Of a stretch of DNA of 64,000 nt, positions 26,085 through 33,914 are shown piece after piece. Each line of letters begins with the position of its first letter. The first letter of the stretch is position 1. The notes below the pieces were generated by a model. It worked only from the letters and a program-made list of their open reading frames with translations. It did no database searches and had not been told where the DNA came from. The translations under genes and the position numbers were made by a program. Source of the stretch: CAIKMD01 sp035552195 (GTDB lineage: Bacteria; Pseudomonadota; Alphaproteobacteria; ATCC43930; CGMCC-115725); contig DASZLU010000110.1 of NCBI GenBank assembly GCA_035552195.1, positions 24,564-88,563 of the forward strand, given 5' to 3'.

Positions 26085-26176
26085 AATTTCACCACAGAGA
26101 CTCGGAGAGCACAGAGAAAGAAATTAAGGCACTTCGCGCTTGCTCTCCGTTCCCACCGTGCCTCCGTGGTGATTTC
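26085..26176. repeat. Imperfect long inverted repeat (CACCACAGAG type)
   Basis: Left arm ATTTCACCACAGAG (26086-26099) and right arm CTCCGTGGTGATTT (26162-26175) are imperfect inverses; internal CGGAGAGCACAGAG and CTCTCCGTTCCCACCGTG continue the pairing. It fills the gap between divergent thyX and the Rieske gene. Similar CACCACAGAG... units occur as dispersed repeats in several bacteria; only one copy is in this window. Confidence 0.55.
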
Positions 26177-26218
26177 GCGCGAAGCTGCTTGTAAGATCGC
26201 TCCGAACGGGAGGAAACA

Positions 26219-27331
26219 ATGGATAAGGCCGAGAACGAGCTGCTGACGCGAGTCGGGCCCGGCACGCCGATGGGTGCGCTGCTCAGGCGGTACTGGTGGC
26301 CGGTGTGGTTCACCGAGCAGGTGATCAACAAGCCGGTGCCGGTGCGGCTGCTTGGCGAAGACCTTGTCCTCTTTCGCGATCCGGCCGGCCGACTCGGCCT
26401 GCTCGAGCGTTATTGCGCGCATCGCCGCGTGTCCTTGGAATTCGGCCGTGTCGAGGCGGACGGCATTCGCTGCTGCTATCACGGCTGGCAATACGATCGC
26501 AGCGGGCGATGCGTCGACACGCCGCTTGAGCCCGAAGGCAGCCGGCTCAAAGACGGCGTGAAGATGAAAGGCTACGAGGTCACCGAAGCCGGCGGTCTCG
26601 TCTTCGCCTATCTCGGCCCCAAACCGGCGCCGGTCTTTCCACGCTGGGACCTGCTCTTTCGCGAGGCGGGACTCACCGTCGTCGGCGCCGACGAGGAATA
26701 TTGCAACTGGCTGCAGCGCGCCGAGAACACGGTCGACCAGCATCACCTCTGCGTGCTGCATGCCGGGGTCTATCCGCAGCTTGCGTTCAAGCGTTGCCAG
26801 GTCGATTGGGATCCGACCTGGTACGGGCTCAAGACGATCATGCACATCCCGGGGCTCACCGCGCCGAAGGTCGATCACTTCCTCTTCCCCTCGACCAACC
26901 GCTTCACCCGCGCGCGAATCGGCGATCCGCCGAGTCACGACATGCGCATCCGCGTGCCGACCGATGACGAGAAGACGACGACCTTCTGGCTGAACGCCTA
27001 CCCCTCGATCACCGATCAGGGGCGGCTACGCACCGAGGGTCTAAAAAAACGCGAACGCGGCGTTTACGATCGCGTGGAGGACGGCTGGTGGGACCTGCCT
27101 TCGCACCACCAGGACACGGCGACGCAGGAAAGCCAGGGGCTTATCACCGACCGCTCGATCGAGACGCTGGGCTGGACCGATCGCGGCATCGCCATCTTCC
27201 GCAAGATGCTGCACGAGGGCATGGACAAGGTCGCCGCCGGCAAGGACCCGCTCGGCGTGCTGCGCGAGGATCGCAACATCATCGACCTCGATGCGAGCAT
27301 GGATGTGCTGGACGCGTTGGCCCCGACGTAA
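26219..27331 (+). CDS. Rieske non-haem iron oxygenase, alpha-subunit type
   Basis: 370 aa, soluble. Rieske 2Fe-2S ligands: Cys-x-His in YCAHRRVSLEFG and Cys-x2-His in CCYHGWQYDRSG. The mononuclear iron site fits DQHHLCVLHAGVYP. ATG at 26219 has GGAGGAAAC upstream. This is the phthalate/aromatic oxygenase class; substrate unknown. Its TAA overlaps the next gene's ATG (TAATG), coupling it to an ABC permease, which suggests the permease imports the substrate or iron. No reductase or ferredoxin partner is nearby. Confidence 0.88.
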   Translation: MDKAENELLTRVGPGTPMGALLRRYWWPVWFTEQVINKPVPVRLLGEDLVLFRDPAGRLGLLERYCAHRRVSLEFGRVEADGIRCCYHGWQYDRSGRCVDTPLEPEGSRLKDGVKMKGYEVTEAGGLVFAYLGPKPAPVFPRWDLLFREAGLTVVGADEEYCNWLQRAENTVDQHHLCVLHAGVYPQLAFKRCQVDWDPTWYGLKTIMHIPGLTAPKVDHFLFPSTNRFTRARIGDPPSHDMRIRVPTDDEKTTTFWLNAYPSITDQGRLRTEGLKKRERGVYDRVEDGWWDLPSHHQDTATQESQGLITDRSIETLGWTDRGIAIFRKMLHEGMDKVAAGKDPLGVLREDRNIIDLDASMDVLDALAPT

Positions 27332-29082
27332 TGGCGTCGCACGCTGAAATCGCTGCTGTTGCGCCGCCCGCCCCGCCGCGTACGCGGATCGATATCTGGC
27401 CAGGCGCGTTCTTTGCCGCGGTGATCGCGGCGAGCATCGTCATTCTGGCGCTGCTCGCGATCGTCATCGGACTTTCCTTTCGCACCGGCAGCCTCGGCGC
27501 ATCCGACGCGGCATGGTCGCTCGCCAATTACCCGACGATCTTCCTCGACAACTTCACCTATCGCGTGCTCGGCAACACGATCGGCTTCGCGCTGACGACT
27601 TTGCTCGTCGCGCTGGTCTTCGGTGTCCCGATTGCCTGGCTGGTCGAGCGCAGCGATCTGCCGGGAAAGCCGCTGCTCTTCACCTTGATGGCGATCGGCC
27701 TGCTCTTGCCGGGCTTCGGCTCGGCGATGGGCTGGCTCTTCCTGATGCATCCGCGTATCGGCCTCGTAAACGTATGGATCCAGCAGCATTTTCATGTTGG
27801 CCCGGTGTTCAACATCGCCAGCGTCGTCGGCATGGGCTGGGTGCAGGGGCTGAGCCTCGCGCCGCTCGCCTTCATCATGACGGCGGCAGTATTCCGCGCG
27901 AGCGATCCCGCGCTCGAGGAAGCGGCGCAGATGGCCGGCGCGCGATTTTTCACGCGCATGCGGCGCGTCACTCTGCCCCTGGCGTGGCCCGGCGTGCTCG
28001 CCGCCGGCATTTACATCTTCACCATCGGCTTCGCGGCTTTCGACGTGCCGGCGATCATCGGCTGGTCGAACCGCGTGTTCACTTTTTCGACCTATCTCGT
28101 GCTGCAGCTGTCGCCGACCGACGCGCTGCCGCGCTACGGCAACGCCGCGACGCTGTCGGTCATGCTTCTCGGCTTCGCGGGCTTCTTCAGCTGGTGGTAT
28201 GCGAAGATGCAGAAAGGCGCGCATCGCTATCAGGTGGTGCGCGGCAAGGCCTACCGGCCCCAGCTCCTCGCCCTCGGCTGGTTCACGGCGCCGGCCTGGT
28301 GCCTCATCAGCCTCTACCTCATTCTGGCGACGCTGCTGCCGCTGCTCGTCGTGATCTGGGCGTCGGTGCTGCCGTACTTCCAGCTCCCTTCGGCGACCGC
28401 TTTCGCCTCCGCGTCTTTCGCACGCTACGCGGGATTGCCCTGGGAGCTGATCACCGACGGGCTCACCAACACCCTGATCCTGATGGTACTGACGCCGACG
28501 GTGACCTTGGCGCTGGCAGTATGCTTCTCGTGGGTCGTGCTGCGCTCGCGCCTGCCCGGACGAGGCTGGTTCGATTTCGTCGCCTTCCTGCCGCACGCAA
28601 TGCCGAACATCATCTTCGGTATCGGCGCGCTTCTTATTGCCTTATTCGTCATCCAGCGTTTCGTGCCGGCGTTCGGCACGCTGTGGCTGCTGCTCATCGC
28701 CTTCATCGTCGGCCGCATTTCCTATGCGACGCGTATGACCAACACCGGCCTCATCCAGATTCATAAGGAGCTGGAGGAATCCGGCGAGGTCGGCGGCGCG
28801 ACGACCGGAGGCGTGATCATGAAAATCGTCGTGCCGCTGCTGGCGCCGACCTTGCTGAACGCCTGGCTCTGGATCGCGCTGCTGACTTTCCGCGAACTTA
28901 CTCTGGCCGTGCTGCTGACAACGCGCGACAACATGACCTTGCCTGTGGTGATCTGGTCGCTCTGGCTCGGCGGCGGGCTGGGCGATGCCGCCGCGGTCGC
29001 GCTGGTCATGCTCTGCGGCATGATCCCGATCATCGGCCTCTACTGGCTGGTCGCGCGCAAGACCGGGTTGCACGCCGGCTGA
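27331..29082 (+). CDS. Fused two-domain ABC transporter permease (FbpB/iron type)
   Basis: 583 aa, about 12 membrane segments made of two tandem binding-protein-dependent permease domains. Each has an EAA loop: LEEAAQMAGARFFTRMRRVT near residue 195 and LEESGEVGGATTGGVIMKIV near 485, which dock to an ATPase. Fused permeases like this are typical of Fe(3+), thiamine or phosphonate-type importers. The ATG shares a base with the Rieske stop codon. Neither binding protein nor ATPase is adjacent, so partners must be encoded elsewhere. Confidence 0.88.
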   Translation: MASHAEIAAVAPPAPPRTRIDIWPGAFFAAVIAASIVILALLAIVIGLSFRTGSLGASDAAWSLANYPTIFLDNFTYRVLGNTIGFALTTLLVALVFGVPIAWLVERSDLPGKPLLFTLMAIGLLLPGFGSAMGWLFLMHPRIGLVNVWIQQHFHVGPVFNIASVVGMGWVQGLSLAPLAFIMTAAVFRASDPALEEAAQMAGARFFTRMRRVTLPLAWPGVLAAGIYIFTIGFAAFDVPAIIGWSNRVFTFSTYLVLQLSPTDALPRYGNAATLSVMLLGFAGFFSWWYAKMQKGAHRYQVVRGKAYRPQLLALGWFTAPAWCLISLYLILATLLPLLVVIWASVLPYFQLPSATAFASASFARYAGLPWELITDGLTNTLILMVLTPTVTLALAVCFSWVVLRSRLPGRGWFDFVAFLPHAMPNIIFGIGALLIALFVIQRFVPAFGTLWLLLIAFIVGRISYATRMTNTGLIQIHKELEESGEVGGATTGGVIMKIVVPLLAPTLLNAWLWIALLTFRELTLAVLLTTRDNMTLPVVIWSLWLGGGLGDAAAVALVMLCGMIPIIGLYWLVARKTGLHAG

Positions 29083-29100
29083 GCGAATCCAAGCTCTAGG

Positions 29101-29128
29101 TTGTCTCTTAACGCAAAGCGCTTATATT
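29101..29128 (+). promoter_or_regulatory. Promoter of ssrA
   Basis: -35-like TTGTCT at 29101-29106, 16-base spacer, -10 TATATT at 29123-29128, followed by a G run at 29130-29135 where the precursor RNA should start. Confidence 0.55.
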
Positions 29129-29134
29129 TGGGGG

Positions 29135-29460
29135 GTCGGGAAACCGACTATGGCGATACACGGCGCATGGAATAAGCGCAGCGGACCCGGGGGCAGTACC
29201 CGGCGCCTCCACCAATTCGCCGGCCGCCCCCGATATTTCTTAAAGGGTCGGCTGGCATTACGGGGGCGAACTAGGATCGACGCGCGTAGTAAAGGTGTTA
29301 GCTGTCGCCCGGCATGATACCGCCGTTATCGGGTCATTTTCTAAGTGCGAACGATAACATCGCACCTGAGGCACTCGCGGCCTAATTCCCGTAAGGGAAT
29401 AAAAGCCTAAAGTTACTCGCGGCCCGGGGGGCGCCGGGCAACAGAAGCCCCCCACTTTAT
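29135..29460 (+). ncRNA. ssrA: Permuted two-piece tmRNA precursor
   Basis: The pieces are in alphaproteobacterial permuted order. The acceptor piece comes first and ends GCGCCTCCACCA at 29214, with a T-arm (GGACCCGGGGGCAGTACCCGG) just before. After a 47-base intervening segment the coding piece starts GGGGGCG at 29262; this pairs with CGCCUCC of the acceptor end and leaves a G3-U70 wobble, the alanine identity element. GGATCGAC follows as in all tmRNAs. The tag reads ANDNIAPEALAA from GCG at 29347 to TAA at 29383-29385. Outer ends are approximate (about 29135 and 29460). Rescues stalled ribosomes and tags proteins for ClpXP; the next gene is the adaptor SspB. Confidence 0.9.
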
Positions 29461-29496
29461 GGTTGCGGCGATACGCCATTAGGGGAGCGAACGCGC

Positions 29497-29991
29497 GTGA
29501 AAGACCTCTTCCGCTACGACAAGATGGTCGAGCGCGCCTTGCGCGGCGTTGTGCGCGAGGCGTTGGCGCGCACGGCGGCTAGCGGGCTTCCGGGCACGCA
29601 TCATTTCTACATCACCTTCCAGACCAAACATCCGGGCACCAAGATTCCCGACAGTCTCTCGAGCCAATATCCCGAGGACATGACGATCGTGCTCGAGCAT
29701 CAATTCTGGGACCTCGAGATCGAGGAAGATCATTTCGCGGTGACGCTCTCCTTCCAGAGCCGGCCGGAGCGGCTGGTCGTTCCCTTCGAGGCGATCACCG
29801 CCTTCACCGATCCGTCGTGCAAATTCGGCCTGCAATTCCAGGCGAATGAAGGCGGTACCGCGGGCGCCGCCGCTGCCGAGACACAGGCCAAGCCAGCGAA
29901 AGCCGAAGGCAAGAAAGAGCCGGCCGCCGCCGATAAGGGGCAGCCGAAGACCGGCGAGGTTGTCGCGCTCGACGCGTTCCGCAAAAAATAG
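29497..29991 (+). CDS. sspB: ClpXP adaptor SspB, alphaproteobacterial type
   Basis: 164 aa. The ssrA-tag-binding domain spans about residues 1-110 (HHFYITFQTKHPGTKIPDSL; VLEHQFWDLEIEEDHFAVTL), followed by a disordered Ala/Lys/Glu linker and the C-terminal ClpX-binding motif VVALDAFRKK. Adaptor delivers tmRNA-tagged proteins to ClpXP. It lies directly downstream of ssrA, so tag and adaptor genes are side by side. Confidence 0.95.
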   Translation: MKDLFRYDKMVERALRGVVREALARTAASGLPGTHHFYITFQTKHPGTKIPDSLSSQYPEDMTIVLEHQFWDLEIEEDHFAVTLSFQSRPERLVVPFEAITAFTDPSCKFGLQFQANEGGTAGAAAAETQAKPAKAEGKKEPAAADKGQPKTGEVVALDAFRKK

Positions 29992-30107
29992 CCACTCGTT
30001 TAACGGCAAAATTAAAGCGCCGTAACGCGCCTGCGCCCACGCTTGCGCCAGCAAGGCGCGCGGAGTATCTCGGGCGCCACCATTTCCGACGACGGGCGCA
30101 GATACCC

Positions 30108-31718
30108 ATGAACGACTTCACGTTTCACGAGCTCTTTCCGCTCGGCGAGGATCAGACGCCCTATCGCAAGCTGAGTTCGGATCACGTCGGCACGGCGGCG
30201 TTCAACGGCACGACAGTGACAACGATCGCGCCGGAAGCATTGACCTTGCTGACGCGTGAGGCCTATGTCGACTGCCAGCATCTGCTGCGGCCGGGCCATC
30301 TGCAGCAGCTCCGCAACATCCTCGAAGACCCCGAAGCGTCGGACAACGATCGCTTCGTCGCGTTCGATCTGTTGAAAAACGCGAATATCGCCGCCGGCAA
30401 AGTGTTGCCGATGTGCCAGGACACCGGCACCGCGATCATCATGGGCAAGAAAGGCCAGCGCGTCTGGACCGGCGGCGGCGACGAGGCCGCGCTGTCGCTC
30501 GGCGTGCGCCGCACCTACACCGAGACCAATCTGCGCTATTCGCAGCAGGCGCCGCTCGGCATGTTCAAAGAGGTCAACACCGGCGACAATCTGCCGGCGC
30601 AGATCGATCTCTACGCCACCGAGGGCGATGAGTATAAGTTCCTCTTCGTGGCCAAAGGCGGCGGCTCGGCGAATAAGAGCTTCCTCTTCCAGCAGACGCC
30701 CGCGGTGCTGAACCACGATTCGCTGCTCAAATTCCTCGACGAGAAAATTCGCACCCTCGGCACCGCGGCTTGTCCGCCCTATCACCTCGCCATCGTTGTC
30801 GGCGGCACGTCCGCCGAGATGAATCTGAAGACCGTGAAGCTCGCGAGCTGCCGTTATCTCGACACGCTGCCGAGCGAAGGCAACGCGTCAGGCCGGGCGT
30901 TCCGTGATCGCGACTTCGAGCAGGAAGTGCTGGCCCTGACGCGCCAGATGGGCATCGGTGCGCAATTCGGCGGCAAATATTTCTGCCACGATGTGCGCGT
31001 CATCCGCCTGCCGCGGCATGGCGCCAGCGTGCCGATCGGGCTGGGCGTGTCTTGTTCGGCCGATCGTCAGATTCTCGGCAAGATCAACGCCAAGGGCATC
31101 TTCCTCGAGCAGCTCGAGAGCAATCCCGCGCATTTCCTGCCCGAGATCGATGAATCGAAGCTCGCCGGCGAGGTCGTGCAGATCGATCTGACCAAGCCGA
31201 TGAGAGAGATTCGGGCAACACTGTCGCGCTATCCGATCAAGACGCGGTTGTCGCTCACCGGTCCGCTGATCGTCGCGCGCGACATCGCGCATGCGAAGCT
31301 GAAAGAGCGCCTCGACCGCGGCGAAAGCCTGCCGCAGCATATGAAGGATCATCCGGTCTATTACGCGGGTCCCGCCAAAACGCCGGAAGGTTTCGCTTCC
31401 GGCTCGTTCGGGCCGACGACGGCGGGGCGCATGGACTCCTATGTCGATCAATTCATGGCCGCCGGCGGCAGCTTCGTGATGCTGGCAAAAGGCAATCGAG
31501 GCGCCGAGGTGCGCGAAGCGTGCAAGAAGCATAAGGGCTTCTATCTCGGCTCGATCGGCGGACCGGCGGCGCGGCTGGCGCAGGATTGCATCAAAAAGGT
31601 CGAGGTCGTCGAATATCCCGAGCTTGGCATGGAAGCGATCTGGCGAATCGAGGTCGTCGATTTCCCGGCCTTCGTCGTCATCGACGACAAAGGCAACGAC
31701 TTCTTCGCGAAGCTCTAG
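30108..31718 (+). CDS. fumA: Fumarate hydratase class I (4Fe-4S)
   Basis: 536 aa single-chain class I fumarase with alpha and beta regions in one polypeptide. Cluster-ligand cysteines are plausible in PMCQDTGTAIIMGKKG, the GVSCSADRQ segment and AACPPYHLAIVVGGTSAEMN. The beta region includes PTTAGRMDSYVDQFMAAGGS. TCA-cycle hydration of fumarate; oxygen-sensitive, and a stable class II enzyme (fumC) is encoded 4 kb away. Ends in a TAG followed by T7 and a long hairpin. Confidence 0.96.
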   Translation: MNDFTFHELFPLGEDQTPYRKLSSDHVGTAAFNGTTVTTIAPEALTLLTREAYVDCQHLLRPGHLQQLRNILEDPEASDNDRFVAFDLLKNANIAAGKVLPMCQDTGTAIIMGKKGQRVWTGGGDEAALSLGVRRTYTETNLRYSQQAPLGMFKEVNTGDNLPAQIDLYATEGDEYKFLFVAKGGGSANKSFLFQQTPAVLNHDSLLKFLDEKIRTLGTAACPPYHLAIVVGGTSAEMNLKTVKLASCRYLDTLPSEGNASGRAFRDRDFEQEVLALTRQMGIGAQFGGKYFCHDVRVIRLPRHGASVPIGLGVSCSADRQILGKINAKGIFLEQLESNPAHFLPEIDESKLAGEVVQIDLTKPMREIRATLSRYPIKTRLSLTGPLIVARDIAHAKLKERLDRGESLPQHMKDHPVYYAGPAKTPEGFASGSFGPTTAGRMDSYVDQFMAAGGSFVMLAKGNRGAEVREACKKHKGFYLGSIGGPAARLAQDCIKKVEVVEYPELGMEAIWRIEVVDFPAFVVIDDKGNDFFAKL

Positions 31719-31725
31719 TTTTTTT

Positions 31726-31771
31726 CTGCTCGCGCGACCACCGCCTTAGCCAACCTAGGTCGCGCGAGCAG
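31726..31771. repeat. Long inverted repeat after fumA
   Basis: A perfect 14-bp stem, CTGCTCGCGCGACC at 31726-31739 and its complement at 31758-31771, with an 18-base loop. The T run (31719-31725) precedes the stem on the plus strand instead of following it, so it is not a normal intrinsic terminator in either direction. It may protect the fumA mRNA 3' end or bind a protein. Confidence 0.7.
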
Positions 31772-31801
31772 GATTGGTAATGGCGGCTGCGAGCGCGACC
31801 T

Positions 31802-32206
31802 TTGGATAACGAACCAGAGTTCATCCGTTATCTGCGCGACCAGTTCCGGCGCTGGGGACCGGTCGATATTCGGCGCATGTTCGGCGGCCATGGCATATTT
31901 CGCGGCGGGGTGATGTTCGCGCTGATCCATGAAGAGACCCTCTTCCTGCGCAGCGACGACGCCAACCGCGCCGCCTTCGCCGCCGCCGGCATGGGCCCGT
32001 TCCGCTATCGCCGCCGCGGCAAGCTCGTCGCCCTCGCCTATCACCAGGCCCCGCCCGAGGCGGTCGAGGACAGCGACGTGCTCGGGCAATGGGCCGACCT
32101 CGGCTTTGCGGCCGCGCAGCGGCGGGCAGCCGGCCGGGTGAAGCAGAAACCGGGCGCCCGGAAACGGCCTGCGACAGTCTCGGCGGCAAAGCGCAGGACG
32201 CGGTGA
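31802..32206 (+). CDS. TfoX N-terminal-domain protein
   Basis: 134 aa from TTG at 31802. TfoX/Sxy N-domain: FIRYLRDQFRRWGPVDIRRM, FGGHGIFRGGVMFALIHEET and LFLRSDDANRAAF, followed by a Lys/Arg/Ala-rich tail (about 110-134). Such single-domain proteins are widespread; no link to competence is shown. The stop overlaps the GTG of the sigma-factor gene (GTGA). Confidence 0.85.
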   Translation: MDNEPEFIRYLRDQFRRWGPVDIRRMFGGHGIFRGGVMFALIHEETLFLRSDDANRAAFAAAGMGPFRYRRRGKLVALAYHQAPPEAVEDSDVLGQWADLGFAAAQRRAAGRVKQKPGARKRPATVSAAKRRTR

Positions 32207-32745
32207 CGGACACGACCGATCTGCAGGCCCTGACACGCGGCGAGAAGGCCGCCTGGGACGGGTTCGTCCGGCGCTATGCCGGCTTGATCCTTTCGGCCGT
32301 GCGCTCGACGGCTCGCCCCGGTATCGAGCTCGAGGACATCGTCCAGGAGGTCTTCACCCGCCTCTGCAAGGACAATTTCCGTCTCCTGAGGACCTACGAC
32401 GCGACCCGCGCCGGCCTCTCGACCTGGCTTACCATCGTGGCCCGCAGCACCGCTCGCGACATGCAGCGCCGGCGGCAGCCGCAGATCACGCCGATCGATT
32501 TGGTGCCGGAAGTGTTGCTCTCGGTCACCGCCGAACCGCAAGAGAAGCTCCGGCTGCCCGATGGGCTGCTGTCGCCGCGGCAAAAGCTGGTCTTGACGCT
32601 GCTTTACGAGCGCGAAATGGACGTGGCCGAGATCGCTACATCGCTCGGAATCGACCCGCAAACCGTTCGCAGTACCCACCATAAGGCGATGCTGAAATTG
32701 CGGGAGCATTTCGCCGATGGCGAAACCGCAAGAGAAATCAAGTGA
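32203..32745 (+). CDS. ECF-type RNA polymerase sigma factor
   Basis: 180 aa from GTG at 32203, chosen because it overlaps the TfoX-like stop (GTGA); a longer frame upstream lies wholly in the previous gene. Region 2 is AWDGFVRRYAGLILSAVRST with LEDIVQEVFTRL; region 4 is LSPRQKLVLTLLYEREMDVA and the HTH DVAEIATSLGIDPQTVRSTH. It heads an operon with an anti-sigma-like membrane protein and a periplasmic sensor-like protein (66 and then -4 bases apart), a standard envelope-response layout. Confidence 0.9.
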   Translation: MTDTTDLQALTRGEKAAWDGFVRRYAGLILSAVRSTARPGIELEDIVQEVFTRLCKDNFRLLRTYDATRAGLSTWLTIVARSTARDMQRRRQPQITPIDLVPEVLLSVTAEPQEKLRLPDGLLSPRQKLVLTLLYEREMDVAEIATSLGIDPQTVRSTHHKAMLKLREHFADGETAREIK

Positions 32746-32811
32746 TTCCAATGTGTTATCGATGGGGATGGGACGCGGTGGAATCGCCTAAAAACACTCA
32801 GGAGATGTGGC

Positions 32812-33342
32812 ATGACCGATAAGGGGGCTGAAGCGAGGGATCGGCGGCTATGGCGGCGCTGGCGGGCGCTCGGTGCGGATTCCCGAGTGGCCGAACCGGA
32901 TGCGCTGCTATTGGCCGCCTACGCGGAAGGCCGGCTGAGCGAGGCCGAGGCCGAGCCGGTCGAGGCTTGGCTGGCGGCAACGCCGGAGGCGCTGGACGAT
33001 GTCGTTGCGGCACGGGCGACCTATCAGCATCCACCGCGGGTGGTATTCGAACATGTCCTCACCAAAGCCACCGCCTTGGTACCCGGCGAGGGTGCTACGG
33101 CCGACGCCGAGATCCTGCCCTTCGAGCCGCGGCGGCCGCCTCATCTTCGCAGGCAATGGCGTACCGCCATTGCCTGGAGCAGTATCGCTGCGAGCATCCT
33201 GTGCGCCAGCCTCGTCGGCTTTTCGATGGGCAGCGACGCTTATAGCAATCTGTCCGGCACCCAGGCGGTCGACAGTTCGACCGCTGACGGTCTTGGCACC
33301 TCCAGCCTCGATAATTACTTCAGCGACGATTCCGGCACATGA
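32812..33342 (+). CDS. Anti-sigma-factor-like membrane protein
   Basis: 176 aa; clear Shine-Dalgarno GGAG 8 bases before ATG. Cytoplasmic domain 1-115 including a helical stretch (LLLAAYAEGRLSEAEAEPVE) like the sigma-binding domain of ZAS-type anti-sigma factors but lacking their HxxxCxxC zinc site; one membrane segment at about 118-140 (AIAWSSIAASILCASLVGFS); short Ser/Thr/Asp-rich periplasmic tail. Role inferred from position behind the sigma gene; overlaps the next gene by four bases. Confidence 0.72.
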   Translation: MTDKGAEARDRRLWRRWRALGADSRVAEPDALLLAAYAEGRLSEAEAEPVEAWLAATPEALDDVVAARATYQHPPRVVFEHVLTKATALVPGEGATADAEILPFEPRRPPHLRRQWRTAIAWSSIAASILCASLVGFSMGSDAYSNLSGTQAVDSSTADGLGTSSLDNYFSDDSGT

Positions 33343-33836
33343 CCACCCTCGCCGATTCCGGCCAGAAGGCCGGGCGAGGCAGTCGCCTCTTGTGGATCGC
33401 ACTCGCCCTTTCGCTGACGCTCAACATCTGCTTCCTCGCCGGGCTTGCCTGGATGCATGCGCATGCGCCGCCGCCGCCGATCGTGCGCATGCAGCATTTC
33501 GGCGACTCGCTGAACCTCAACGGCGATCAGCGCCAGGCCTATGAGCAGTTCCTGCGCACACTCCGCCTGCGCGGACGCTTCGTGCGCGAGAGCAATCAAC
33601 CGCTGATCGAGAATCTGTGGAGCGAGATCGCCAAGCCGACACCCGATACGTCGGCGATCGCGAAGCTCGCCGATCAGATCAACAGCAACCGCGAGGGCTT
33701 GCAGCGCGAGGTATCGACGGCGCTCGATGCGTTCATCAAGACACTGACACCGGAGCAACGCGCCCAGCTTGCCGCCAAGGCGAAATCGCCGCCCAATGAG
33801 CCCGCGCGCCACCTGTTCCAGATGGTGACGCCCTAA
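33339..33836 (+). CDS. Periplasmic sensor-like protein (CpxP/CnrR-like)
   Basis: 165 aa. N-terminal anchor at about 17-38 (LLWIALALSLTLNICFLAGL), periplasmic all-helical domain 50-150 with LNGDQRQAYEQFLRTLRLRG and LTPEQRAQLAAKAKSP, the pattern of Spy/CpxP and heavy-metal-resistance sensor proteins. A single Met/His-containing loop (RMQHFGDSL) could bind metal but there is no strong metal site. Its ATG overlaps the anti-sigma stop, so the three proteins are likely one signalling unit. Confidence 0.72.
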   Translation: MTTLADSGQKAGRGSRLLWIALALSLTLNICFLAGLAWMHAHAPPPPIVRMQHFGDSLNLNGDQRQAYEQFLRTLRLRGRFVRESNQPLIENLWSEIAKPTPDTSAIAKLADQINSNREGLQREVSTALDAFIKTLTPEQRAQLAAKAKSPPNEPARHLFQMVTP

Positions 33837-33914
33837 GCGTTTCCGGCAACGCGCCTCTTGGCAGCGGCGCGCGACTTTCGATAGCATTTGACCGGACTGT
33901 TCCTGGGGGGATGC

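Noticed and set aside
27064..28596. 510-codon minus-strand frame opposite the permease
   Set aside because: Composition is Arg/Gln/Glu/His-heavy with no domain; it mirrors the permease membrane segments in reverse.
29258..29479. Minus-strand 73-codon frame across the tmRNA
   Set aside because: It is the complement of the conserved ssrA coding piece; no support as protein.
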